A stretch of 64,000 nt of DNA from Stichopus chloronotus. Taxonomy: Eukaryota; Echinodermata; Holothuroidea; Aspidochirotida; Stichopodidae. Below, piece by piece: positions 1 through 10,839 of the stretch. How positions within the stretch are numbered: the first letter of the stretch is position 1; each line of letters starts with the position of its first letter. Under the pieces are notes generated by a model. The model worked only from the letters and a program-made list of their open reading frames with translations. It was not told the DNA's origin and searched no databases. The stretch spans positions 7,324,897 to 7,388,896 of the forward strand of contig SFZH01000008.1 of assembly GCA_021234535.1 (NCBI GenBank), read 5' to 3'. The translations under genes were made by a program, and so were the position numbers.

Positions 1-760
1 TTTTCACCCCAATATGAGAAATCTTTTTCAGAGTCTTCGATCTCTGTGGGCTATCCTCCAAAATGACATCGCATTAGAGGGCGTTTTTAGGCATGCGCCC
101 CTTCTGTCTTTCAAACAGCCCCCAAACCTCAGAAAAATTCTTGTACGTAGCCAAATTCCAAGGCCGCTAGCTCCCTCGGGTAACTCTCCATGCAAACAAC
201 CACGCTGCCAAATATGTCGCCACTTCTGTACTTCTTTCCCTATGACCCCTCCAGGGACTACCCTCCATTTATACCCTGGTAATTTTAACTGTGATTCTGC
301 CAATATGGTCTACATTCTTTTTTGCAATAAATGCACGGAAGGCAATTATGTTGGAGAAACGAAGACGAAATTCCGACTACGTTTTAACAACCACAAACAC
401 ACTATTTTACAACAGCTCAAGGGATATTCTGTAGCCGAACACTTTTCCTCCCCGGGTCACACAATACTTAATCTTAAAATCTGTATCTGGAAAGGCAACT
501 TTAAGAATGACGAGACACGTAAAGCTGAGGAGTGTAGGCTAATCCTACGCATCAACAGCCATACCAGGGGCCTTAACAGAGATCTAGGCATTTTAACTGA
601 GTTTACGTTGTAGGATGTATTTTTCGTTTGCTCCATTACTCAGGTCTCTGAGGAAGAGGTAGGACCTCGAAATATCAGACCACGTTTTTCTCCTATATAT
701 TATGTTGGTATTTAAGGCACTCTCATCCATTATATGGACGCATGTGATTTATGCTTTGCT
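1..760 (+). mobile_element. Penelope-like element, 3' part
   Basis: This is the 3' end of a Penelope-like retroelement; the reverse transcriptase core lies before the window start. The visible reading frame encodes the GIY-YIG endonuclease region. It is followed by a short 3' tail holding the motif CTGAGGAA-stem-GAAAT at about 643-671 and by AT-rich minisatellite DNA. Elements of this class often end beside simple repeats. The 3' boundary is approximate. Confidence 0.85.
14..613 (+). CDS. Penelope-like element polyprotein, C-terminal GIY-YIG endonuclease region (partial)
   Basis: This is the C-terminal ~200 residues of a Penelope-like polyprotein, which joins a reverse transcriptase to a GIY-YIG nuclease used for target nicking. 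The linker has the class-typical phrase KQPPNLRKILVRS (about residues 34-46) and a Cys cluster, CKQPRCQIC (about 60-68). The nuclease core then begins with VYILFCNKC and YVGET, followed by an Arg and His (RLRFNNHKH) and the later acidic residues of KAEECRLI. It ends in the family-like ILRINSHTRGLNRDLG before a natural stop. The frame is open across the whole segment, so this copy is young or only recently dead. The ATG at 14 is simply the first in the window; the true start lies upstream. Family assignment is confident, the subfamily is not assigned. Confidence 0.88.
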   Translation: MRNLFQSLRSLWAILQNDIALEGVFRHAPLLSFKQPPNLRKILVRSQIPRPLAPSGNSPCKQPRCQICRHFCTSFPMTPPGTTLHLYPGNFNCDSANMVYILFCNKCTEGNYVGETKTKFRLRFNNHKHTILQQLKGYSVAEHFSSPGHTILNLKICIWKGNFKNDETRKAEECRLILRINSHTRGLNRDLGILTEFTL

Positions 761-764
761 ATCT

Positions 765-938
765 GTATAATTTAGTATATATATGTATAATTTAGTATAT
801 ATATATATATAATTTAGTATATATATATAATTTAGTATATGTATATAATTTAGTATTTATATATAATTTAGTATATATATATAATTTAGTATTTATATAT
901 AATTTAGTATTTATATATAATTTAGTATATATATATAT
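765..938 (+). repeat. AT-rich minisatellite
   Basis: About nine imperfect tandem copies of a 15-22-base unit based on TATAATTTAGTATATATATA follow the Penelope-like 3' tail. The units differ mainly in the length of the TA run and in GTATTTA versus GTATATA. Confidence 0.9.
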
Positions 939-944
939 TACTTT

Positions 945-990
945 GTGCTGAAGAAGGTGTGTCCGAAATACACACCTTTTCTTGTAAAAA
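945..990 (+). repeat. Second Penelope-type 3'-end motif
   Basis: CTGAAGAAGGTGTGTCC followed by GAAAT and the complementary ACACACC repeats the motif layout seen at 643-671, again beside an (AT)n tract. It is probably a second, very short 3' fragment of a Penelope-like element. Confidence 0.55.
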
Positions 991-1025
991 TTTTTGTGCT
1001 TCAAAATTGTCATATTTGTTAACAC

Positions 1026-1028
<3 letters not shown>

Positions 1029-1071
<43 letters not shown>
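1029..1071. repeat. (TA)n microsatellite
   Basis: Uninterrupted alternating T and A for about 43 bases. Reading frames of repeated Ile-Tyr across it are artefacts. Confidence 0.97.
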
Positions 1072-1076
<5 letters not shown>

Positions 1077-4000
1077 GAAATATATCGTATTCCTGCCTGC
1101 ATCCTTCTGGTTGGAATGATGATAAGCTATTGCTAAAAATGACAAAGTAAAAATGAAATGAAAAGAACATTAAAAACGTGTCTGTGAAATCGACACATTT
1201 TTAAAACAGAAAGCTGCACGTTACCGGTACCGGCACGGACCACTGTACACGAAAATATTCGAAGCTGATAATGTATATCACTGTTCATTTTAAACCAGCT
1301 CCATATTACTGAATGCTCTGTATCATTAATTACTAAAATTTGGAACTTACTAAACTTGCTTGTTAAACGATGTAATGGATGAATTTATACAACATAAGCA
1401 CCTTCATTCGCGTGTAACATCGCCGTTGGAAAATCCACTTTCCCACTCACTATGCGTATTGGTCGTAAATATGAAAGTAAGAAAGAATTTCAAGTAGTTG
1501 CCACGTGTATTTTACACGAAAGGCTAACAAATACAGATGAGCTTCAGACGTTTTCTGGGCAAATTGCCTTGTGATGATTTCATTATGTTTACATTTACAT
1601 TTGAGACTACGCTCGGTAAGGGATATAATTGTGGGAACTTGTAAAAAATACTTGGAGAATTTATTTTGGCAGCCGTGCAGTCAAGTACTTGCACTATTAG
1701 CATTGAATTAAATGTGTCAGTTCTTTTACTGTGACCTCGTATAGTAGAGTCTCATATTCTCACACCGTGACATAACTAAAAAAAAATAACTACCTTTAAA
1801 CCTAATTTTCACGAATTTCTAATTTATTTATTTTTTACACATTGTCGGTAGGATTGCCATTGTTCCTTTTTACAAAGTAAGAAAGGGGCTTCGGAAGTGA
1901 CATCACGGCATAACGTCAGAATAAAAAAAAATCACTTTAAAAATCGTTAAAACTCGGGGAAAGGTAGATATGTTACAGACACAAACTAATCACCCCAGAA
2001 AGTTTCACTTCTCCTAACCACTTGTATCTACAATCTTGGACAAAATACTTTGGGACACCCCGCGCCCCCGTACAATGTTGGCTATAGAATTGCTGTTCAA
2101 AGGGTACATTCACTTCTATGATAGTTCAACATTAGAAAGGGGCGCGGGATTTCACGTTGTTCTCTCAACTAAAATTCAGCATTATATTTGCAACGTATGG
2201 CAAAGTGTCCCAACAATTTTGTCCAACATTGTAGTTCCTCCCACAGCCTGTCTAAAATTCCTCCACATGCGTAATCAAAACAATGAATCCCTGTGTACCC
2301 TGTGTAATATGAGCTACTCTGCATCTGTCCGGCAATGAAATAGTACCGTAACTTAAAACCAGTTGAGAATTTTGCTCTCCAGAAGCCAAATATAAAGCTT
2401 AGGGTGATGAGTTACTGCCTTTAAGTTAATCCAGCGTGTAAAGAGTCACGACTTCATGATGTCACTATAAAACCTACGATTTGTGACTCGCATCCCAAAG
2501 GATGTTGCGCTACTGCACCTTTTTTTTTTCTTCCCGATTTTGCCCAAATCTGGAAATTATTCCAAACCTGTACAACTTTGTTGAAACAAGAAACAACAAA
2601 AAAAAGAATAATAGCCATAGTCAAACGAAACTATTTATTTAGTATATGAGCTCAGCTTAAGTAAATTGAAGAATGATTACCGATTGAATTAAATTTCTGG
2701 ATGGCGAAGGTGTACAATAGTTCGTCCTTCATAAAGTGCGTGCCAGCCTATCCGCGTGCTCAGTATCTCCGCCGGAACCTTGTGAACTATCTCAACTATG
2801 AACTCAAGGCTTGGAAACATGGGTTGGAAAAGAACTGGCGGTTGCGTTTATATTTACTGGTATTTCATGGTTTCAAATTTATTTTCCCTAAAATAAGTCG
2901 TCAGTTGGGATGTAATTTTTCAGTATTTGCTCTTTAAATATTAACTGAGTAATCATCTAAATTGGATGTCACTTTAGTTTTGTCGTACTACAATTATTTC
3001 TTCAAATTAATATCGGAACGTACCTGCATATGACTCGGAGCAATGTGAAATCAATCACTGTGGTAGCGTGCTTTATCCCAGATGACTTCCTGTGATCAGT
3101 AGTGAATCACATATGATACATCACTACCGCTTGACTTGATATCGGGTATTCTCTCCAATCTTATCACTGGGTAGACTAACAGCCAACGCATCACTTCAAC
3201 CATGGGGGTATAAAAGGAACGAGAGTAGGCTCTAAGACGAGGATTGACGCAATATCGAATCTGTAAGATAACCAAAATCTTTGTCAACCGCTCTAATTCT
3301 CACAGCAGCCTGGATTTCTAAATTTCAAAATATAGGTCATTTTTGTCTTGCAGCAACAGTTTTCAATAATTATCTTCTAATACTGTAATGGGAGGAAAAA
3401 TGAACCTCAGCTTTTGCTGAGTCATGTACGATTGCTTAAACGAGTAGCAGTTCTGCGAAAGTTGGGCAATCATACAAAGTTGCAAATGTAGCTCAGTCAT
3501 ATGGCTCGAGAGTCCTTCCTAAATATGACTGTTTAAGTTGGGAAAAATTTACATAGAGAGGTTTCGACGCTTATGAGGACAGAGTTTCATCTTGATGTAT
3601 TAAAAACTCTAAGGTACAAAGAAGTGATTCCCGGAAAGATATTTCTTTCTTTCTTTCTTTTTTGGCCACAGAAATCTGAGTGTCAATAGTAGAGCCAGTC
3701 TTTGGAAATAACAACAACAGTCGACAATAACAGTCAACATATCACTGATAATTGTCTTTCAGATCCCTGCTTGATAATCAATTAGAGACCACTGGGAATA
3801 TGCATTTATGCAAAACTAGAGCTTCTTATTGTAGGGAGGGCTTTGACGTATTCTTCGGGATTTGACTTTCACTGACAAATTATCAACTCATATTCCAGCT
3901 TTAACATTGCAAATGTTGGCAATGGCATTTAATCGAGTTACACAGGCTGCAAAGCTTCTCAGACTTTGACGATTTCTCAGAGGTATTTACTTTTTTTTTG

Positions 4001-4400
4001 TAAATTTTATACAGAGAGTTTCAGATGTTACAGTTACTATGAAAATGTTTTGTGCCTATGATTATGAGGTGCATTCAGTTTACATCAAGATCCCCGGTCT
4101 TCAGGTTGAGTAAGGTCGCTATATAGTTAGTTCACTCAGTTCAGTCCAATTTATTTCTGTTTCAGTGTAACTAGCTAACGAAGAGTTAGTTTATACCACA
4201 AACAAATCTCTCTTGGTGAATTTAAAGGTTCTTTGATCTCGAGTATTTGGGTTGTGTTACATAATTCTAGGAGAGACCTGATGGGACTGATTCCTGCAAT
4301 TGTTTCAGTGATCGCATATGTTTGTTCATTAATTTCTAATTGCTTGTTGATTTTAAAGGGAAATAAGGCGTTCACGATGCAACAACCTGACATGCAAAAT
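1072..4400. other. Intergenic, no gene recognised
   Basis: No frame shows family motifs, and no splice-bounded exon stood out. The longest frame (2036-2338, plus strand) has no recognisable motif. A short TTTC run lies at about 3644-3661. Confidence 0.6.
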
Positions 4401-4409
4401 AAAATAGCC

Positions 4410-4590
4410 TCAATCATTGTTGACCCATTCAGGCACATCAATGAATATCTGCAACAGTTTCATCTACATAGTACTCAAAAACATTATGCGTAATATTAGT
4501 GAGGGGAGGTGCATCATTTGAATTTTTGAATGTTTGGGTGAACAAATTACTCTGAGCAACAGATAATTGCCTATTTTTCTCTGTGAGGAA
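4410..4590 (-). repeat. Dispersed repeat family R1, copy 1
   Basis: The reverse complement of this stretch matches 20.38-20.74 kb and 55.34-55.65 kb in order. Shared blocks are a GTTGCTCA-like stretch, then TTTGTTCACCCAAAC, then AAATTCAAATGA, then a block resembling GCAGATATTCATTGAT. Boundaries are approximate and the family is not identified. Confidence 0.65.
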
Positions 4591-4599
4591 CTTTTTACT

Positions 4600-5515
4600 T
4601 CTTGCAAAAAGATCATTTTCTTTTCTTCCTTTCTTATTTTAAACTATCTATCACTCTGTGTTCACAAAAATGTTTTTAAAAAAATATTTTATATAATGTT
4701 GTATAATGTATTTTTTCACTCTTATTTTTCCTTCAAGGACTTTAGGTAGGCCATTCCGATTTGATGCAAAGGAGTCATGAAAGACGCTCCCTTCAAACAT
4801 TGTGCATAGAAACTTAACTTTGTATTTAAAATTTCAGTCAAAAATTCCCGACTGTGGTTCCCTTTTTTAGGATAATGTGTTAAGTAAATTTACCATGTCG
4901 GCGTGTAGCTACACTGAGTGTGTTTAGAACCTTCCAGATCGACTATACAATGTCCGCATAAAAACAACGAGAAATGATTCCAGAGACTCATCGTATTGTC
5001 ATGGCCAACCCTGTTTGCCAATGTTTGGACATAATCAGAATTATACAAGTGACGTGTTCTGGTGACATTAATATACAGTTCAGCCTAGGTGGTGAAAAGA
5101 TTAGTAATCAGGAGTCCAAAAAAAAAAAAAAGACTCCATCTTGACATGCTTCGTCCAGTAACATATCCACTAAGTTAAACATCCTAGCTTACAGACCATC
5201 GAATGTTAGCGTATCCTACATCATAACGTTAGTCTAATCGTCATCGTATTTTTGAGATTGACATTGTGCTGTTATTTAACGGTCCGAAGCTTAACGATCT
5301 GTCGCCATATTTCACTGTCTCTCCAGATATACCCTGCATGCCCGTGGCTTTAACGTGTAGCGTACATCAAACGAGAACGTATCAAGTGAAAGAATAGTCT
5401 TTAGTTAGTTCTTTCGGATCTCGTCGAGCTTACCAAGGCGTACCACTACCACCAAGTATTTGCCAGAAGTCCAAAAAAAGAGACGTTACCAGTTTCATCA
5501 GTTTTAGGACACCAC
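4600..5515. other. Intergenic, no gene recognised
   Basis: Plain AT-rich sequence with a poly(A) run near 5119-5132. I see no supported gene or repeat. Confidence 0.6.
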
Positions 5516-6068
5516 CTGTTACGGACGGGAACTGATTTAGTTGCAAAGTCAAGGGAGTTCACCTGTACTGATTCATTTTAATATTGTGTTGTCGACGATC
5601 AATCTATTTTGTTCTCACGTTTAATTGTCAGTCAAACGACCATGACGTGTGCATTCTTCATAAAGCGGTACTAGCAGCAATACTCCTCACAGTAATTCAT
5701 TGATGTGGTCTCCGCTTACTGTGTTTTGTTTGTATTTCACTGACGTTATTTCGTCATTTGTCACGGGATGATTGCACTGGAGGCCCAATGACGTCAGTGA
5801 AATTTTCTTTGTAATTCATACGCTGCTCTGTTGCAATGTTGTAATGGAAACTCCATTCCGCGTAGTCTCCCGGTCGTGCTAGAGGGCGTTGCCCATGGTA
5901 TCATGTGTGTTCGATTGGGTATGATTCCGTTATAGCTGTTTTTATTATTGGATTTGGAACCTTATTTTACTACTACTTTTTGTAAATATTTTATATATTT
6001 ATACTGGAATAAATAAATTGAAATTTGGTTCATTCTCAAGTAGCTTTAATTCAGGCAGGTGTGATAAT
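5516..6068 (+). mobile_element. Possible solo LTR
   Basis: The stretch opens with TGTTACGGACGGGAACTG, a start often seen in Gypsy-type LTRs. It holds a consensus CRE-like site (TGACGTCA, about 5788) and tandem polyadenylation signals (AATAAATAAA, about 6009), and ends near GGTGTGATAA. I could not find a convincing target-site duplication, a second LTR or any gag-pol frame. A cellular 3' end is an alternative reading. Confidence 0.3.
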
Positions 6069-6414
6069 TTGCAGTGCACATGGAAAACTTATTGACCTAA
6101 CTTGGTCATGGGTGCATCAGTGTCTGTTTCGTAGATGTTGTGAGTATTGTAAGCTACCAGTAATTTGTTTAAAATCTTTTTCTTTTTTTTCATAGCAGTT
6201 CTTAAGGTTATATAATAATCCGTATGTAGTGTATTATGCCGTATGTTCTACTTTTTTTGACCACACAGTACTATTAATTTGTCGTATTGATTTGCAGTTA
6301 CACTTATCCGTACAGTGCATTGTTCATTTGTGGTATCCATAAAGTGGTCTAGATAATAGAGAGATAATATATATGGGTCAAAACATTACGCCTTTGTCCC
6401 TACTATGGAACGCC

Positions 6415-6775
6415 AAAAGGGCAATGAATTTTGTTGTCTCATCGTAGTTTGTCTCAACTTATTTCGTTGTCTCATTTTATTTTGTCTCCTTTTTGGTTTG
6501 TCTCATTCAATTGCGTCGTCTCACTGAATTTTGTCTCCTTGTAGATTGTCTGATGTACGTTTGCTTCATTTAAGGTTGTCTCATTAAAGTTTGCCGCATA
6601 TTAGGTCGTCTCGTTTTAGTTTGCTTCATTAAAGTTCGTCTCCCAACAGTTCGTCTCACAGCAGTTTGCCTCACGGCAGTTCGTCTCACAGCAGTTCGTC
6701 TCACTGCAGTCCGTCTCACGGTGTCCCTCTCAATGCAGTCCGTCTCACTGCAGTCCGTCTGCAGTCCGTTAGAAA
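6415..6775 (+). repeat. Degenerate GTCTCA minisatellite
   Basis: About twenty diverged tandem units of 15-18 bases share TTTGTCTCA or TCCGTCTCA followed by a variable part. The units become more uniform toward the right end (TTCGTCTCACAGCAG, TCCGTCTCACTGCAG), so the array appears older on the left and younger on the right. Confidence 0.85.
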
Positions 6776-7636
6776 TAGTTCTAACTTTGTAATTTCAAAG
6801 GTTTGTGACATCATCATATCTAATTGAAAGATAAAGCAACGTTTCCATTCTACTTTATCGTCCACCTGTAGGAATACTCATTTATTGGTCTTTCTTTTAT
6901 CGCGCCATTTCGTGTCACTCTCTGCTTTTACCTCAGATTATCAAGAAAAATTAATTAATTAATTAATTATTATAAAGGGCATAATTATAAAGGGTCCTTA
7001 TTCTCGAACGAACAATTTCAATGAAACTTCCACTGGAAGGTCAGCTGCTTCATTCGTCATCATGCTTTGTGGTTGGTTATGAGGACGTGACTCAATAGGA
7101 TTTATGGCAAGGACGGTATTTTTGACCTACGAAATCGAAGTGCGCCATCTTTTCAAAATAGAACTAAGACTTCGATGGTAAGACGGGGTTGCTCATTTTG
7201 GCCATAGGAAATTATGTCTTTTTCTATTGTTTTATTTTGGATGATCAGTTTTTAATCAAACTGTTCCAAAAATTGTTACGACTTTTAGTCTTAGTACTTT
7301 ATGATCTATTTCATTCTATTTTGAAGTTTTCAGTGCCCTGTGAAAAATATAAGGAATTTTTGCCTAGGGTCACATTTTTGCATTTGGGGGATCATCCCAT
7401 ACCCCTCCCCTTGAAGTTACTGCCCTGGTTGCTTAATTTGGACTTAAAACTAGCCTACATCAAATAGGTAGGCTCCCTTTTTTTTTGTAAACTAAAAGCC
7501 AAGAGGTGCAGAGTGCGGCCTAAGCAGGGAGCTCTATGTGTTCTACATACGGAGTTACATTAAGAGAGCTTCATTGGAATTTCAAGCTCCATGCGTCCGA
7601 AAAGTGAGGGCGGTGTCCGTTAGCCCTCTTACTCTA
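6776..7636. other. Intergenic, no gene recognised
   Basis: AT-rich sequence with a small (AATT)n run near 6953-6969. The 92-residue frame at 7189-7467 is rich in Leu and Phe but has no signal peptide pattern, motif or splice context that I trust. Confidence 0.55.
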
Positions 7637-7638
7637 GA

Positions 7639-7860
7639 GCAGTGTTTCTCCAACTTTTTCCGACAACCGCCCCCTTTTGTCATCTTGACATGTAGACTCA
7701 ACGCTCCCCCCCCCCCCCCCCCGTCCTCTCTCCTCCCATACTATCTCCCGTCTCTGTATGGTTTTAGTCACCAGAAATGTCACTACTACAATGAAACCTC
7801 CTGAAGCATTTTCACATGAGTCCTTGAATTCCACCCCCCCCCCCCCCACACACACACACA
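7639..7860 (+). repeat. Possible hAT-type terminal fragment with poly(C) tracts
   Basis: CAGTGTTTCTCCAAC at about 7640 resembles the terminal inverted repeat of hAT-superfamily DNA transposons (CAGTGTTTCTCAA). It is followed by a CCGCCCCC-rich stretch and two homopolymeric C runs (about 7706-7722 and 7833-7847), then a short (CA)n. The matching opposite end was not found. Confidence 0.35.
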
Positions 7861-7999
7861 AAAGAGAGCACCTCCTTTCATGAGCGGTATTTCTCAGCAC
7901 ATCTATTGCATATCTATGTTTCGTACGTAGAATTTTTGTGTGTAAATGTTTACAACATGACATGGGTACAGAGTACCATTTGCGTGCAAGATGAACCAG

Positions 8000-8590
8000 C
8001 CTATTAGGGCCTGGAATTCTGAAGAAAAAAAGAAAAATGAAGCTGACACCTCCTTCCCTTTTCCGCTAGCAGTTGGTTCTTTAGTTTTTTCAGCGTACAG
8101 TGAAAATAACGCGTGATTTTTCGTAACAATTTTTCAAAGGCTTTCATCTTAATCGTTATTACAACGATTGAATGACAAATTTTGATCCGAAACCATCCAT
8201 TATAGGCTAAGGGGATGACACTCTCTGAGACAAAGAATGGAAACAATTGTCAGGACTATTATAGGTCGCAAATAATCCCGTCTTTTTAAAATCAAGTATC
8301 GCTTATGTAGAACTTAAGAACCCCCCCGTATCAAAATATTACATTGTCACTATGCAGGACAGCTGAGTTCAAACATGTTTCCACTCCCATCTCCCCTGTC
8401 TCTCCCGTTCTCACCACTAACTAACATCATCACCCCTAAACATCTGTCCGACATCTCCACAAAACTATCTAAAGAGGTCGGTTAAGAATTAGGGTAGGAT
8501 GATTTTGATTTAGAAAGCAAACACTCGAGGAGAGATCTGAAAATGAGGACGGGTGAATTTACCACCGAGTGTGAATTGAAGGGAAGTCAC
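8000..8590. other. Intergenic, no gene recognised
   Basis: No supported gene, RNA or repeat. Confidence 0.55.
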
Positions 8591-8597
8591 GCTCAAC

Positions 8598-8787
8598 CTA
8601 CGGAGTCTGAGCGCAATGTACTGTAATCGGCTTTGAATAGCACGGAGATGGTAAAAGGAACTGAAAGGGTCCAGGTACCGGCACAGAACATGACTAAGGT
8701 AAAAAAGACCATGCAGAGGATGAGGCAAGATCGAGGTAACCCTAAACACGACTTCAGGGCATCGGACCGTTCAAAGCACAATACAAT
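8598..8787 (-). CDS. Candidate orphan coding exon with a hydrophobic helix
   Basis: On the minus strand a 190-base open segment is bounded by CAG upstream and by G|GTTGAG downstream, suggesting an internal exon (phase 0 in, phase 1 out). The peptide has a polar start with CFERSDALKSC, then a strongly hydrophobic stretch (LILCMVFFTLVMFCAGTW), then VPFTISVLFKADY. It reads like one membrane helix of a multi-exon membrane protein, but I do not recognise the family and found no partner exons. The polypyrimidine tract is weak. It may be a relic or chance. Confidence 0.25.
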
Positions 8788-9096
8788 CTGTCCAGGAAAT
8801 GCCGTGCATCAGTAAGCCCAATGATCACAAAAGAAATCCATTGTTCGACATCCACTGTGGGTGAAAGGGTAGCAAATTATTTTATTGTAATATTTTCATG
8901 TACACACCCTACCGCACTCGGTATGCAGTATTATATAGATTGACGGCGAGAACTATGCTAACGTGTTGATATTGATGAAGTAAGAAACTCACCGGGATAT
9001 TCGAACTCGGTTGTTCTACCCCTGGTGTGGACTCTACACAACAGTTTTGACGTGTATTTATTTATTTACACTTTTTATTTATTTATTTATTTTTTT

Positions 9097-9970
9097 GCAC
9101 CACCGCGACGTGACTCATCAGGCCACTCAGAGTTTGCTGTATTTTCCTGCTTCACAGTGAAATCAGGCTTTAAATTGATAATGCTTCGGCTACTCAAGCT
9201 CAGCCATCCGTTACACAACCGTACCACTGAGGCATTGTGCCCAAGCTGAATTAGTGTTCGAAATCTACTTCTCGATTTGAGTATACGAACTGACGTCAGT
9301 AATAGTACGATGACTTGAAGTGATAACAAAAACCACAAAGGAAAAGTGACATTGTTCAGAATAATGATGATCCTGCAAAACCGTTAGGCCTACACAAAGT
9401 TTAACGTGATTCTACTGTACTTCTTTCCTGACTTCTTTGCAGTTGATTATGCCCGCCACACATTGCCCCTGGTTGTACGTGGGATCATTGCAGTTATTTT
9501 GTACAACCATGGAAGTACCACTGCATGTATCTCAATGGGAATTCCCCCATCTTGGGACTACTCTAGGGAAAACGGCCAGTGTGGGTAATTTGAGTGATCG
9601 GACCTGTGCGATCTAGTTTTCCAAACTTACATTTGTGAAAATAGACTACATTCTACCATTCTACGCAATGACCATAGATTGCACCATTTGGTATCAGTAT
9701 TACATCATCTGAAAAGTTTTCCAAAGTGCGCGGAGGTGGACACAAGTTTACCCCTTAGACTCCATCCTCATTCCAGTCGCGGGGAAATGGATACACCACA
9801 ATATCTGATACCCCTCCTAATACCTCGGTCCATCTAACAAGCTAAGGAACTGCACAGATTGTTCAACATTCTTAAAACTGTAATGGGCATTTTTTTCCAC
9901 TCGAAGTGTGCAAGATGAAATAAGAATGCTCTATAAGGTTTGGATTATTAGTTTTAGAGAGACAAGAAAT
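9097..9970 (+). repeat. Dispersed repeat D1, copy 1
   Basis: This stretch is collinear with 15545-16090. Shared blocks in order include CGTGACTCATCA, CAGCCATCCGTTTACACAA-like sequence, AAGCTGAATTAGTGTTC, TGCAAAGCCGTTA-like sequence, GTCCGCCACAC-like sequence and GTTCAACATTCTTA with a poly(T) stretch. Copy 1 is longer because of extra sequence at about 9480-9840. No coding frame is preserved. Confidence 0.7.
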
Positions 9971-10761
9971 AGAATTATGGTAAAAATGGTCATGGAAACA
10001 TTTACATTTTGTCATATTCAGCAAGAGAGAAAGGATGACACGACCTAATTGTGGTAAACTAAAATAAAAACTTAAAAAACGGAATTTGAGTTGAACAGTT
10101 GTCAGTGAAAGTCAAATTCTGCAGAATATGTGATAGCCACTACAAAATAACATTGTTGAGGCCTTATATTTGCCAAGATGAATATTTATATCCATTCTTA
10201 ATTGGTCCAGCCAATCCTCACATGATATCATACATGTTTGTCTCTTCTCGAGCGGTACCTACCCTAACCATCGTAGTATATTTGGCTATCATGTCATGTT
10301 CTTTCATTGAAAAAAGGTCTTGTCGAGAGAGGATTTTAGCACGTTATGGAATTTCTGTGCTGGCCGACTTGGCAATGGATTGGTCTGTTTGATTCAAATA
10401 ATGGGGATTAACTGCTATATGCTTACAACTTTGATGTACGTTTTACTGAAATGGACTGCCTGAGCAATAGACTCCGCCCCTTACATCGACGTCACACAAC
10501 AACAAACAAGGGCGCCCTCCTAGATTTCAAACAAGTGTACAGTATATACCATTTCATTAGGCGCATACGAATCCAGAGACGCAACGTACTGTACACGTGT
10601 TTAATAGGGTTCCTGTGCAGCAGTATTAAAGTTAATAGAATGCCCTCAAGAAGGGCACTTCATTGTATCTCCACTATAAACAGTACCCCTGTTACTCCGC
10701 ATGGAGCAGTATATTTACTAATATTGACACTATACATTCAGCATACTGTTGAGAACTACTC

Positions 10762-10830
10762 GACTCTACCGAGATTCAAACTCGATACCTTCCACTTTCT
10801 AGTGATGGATTCTCTATCATACGAGCCATC
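10762..10830 (-). repeat. tRNA-like segment, possible SINE head
   Basis: On the minus strand GGCTCGTATGATAGAG is followed about 30 bases later by GAGTTTGAATCTCGG, a layout like the A and B boxes of a tRNA promoter. A full cloverleaf does not fold convincingly by eye, so a SINE relic is more likely than a working tRNA gene. Confidence 0.35.
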
Positions 10831-10839
10831 ATGAAACAG

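Noticed and set aside
792..1170. Minus-strand frames rich in Ile-Tyr and Thr-Lys-Leu-Tyr repeats
   Set aside because: They are translations of the (AT)n tract and the AT minisatellite, not genes.
7634..7963. A 109-codon minus-strand frame with Gly runs
   Set aside because: Gly runs come from poly(C) tracts; the region looks like a hAT-type fragment.
8975..9020. tRNA gene or SINE head with GGGATATTCGAACTCGG
   Set aside because: TTCGAA is palindromic so orientation is ambiguous, and the spacing to any A box is too short for a tRNA.
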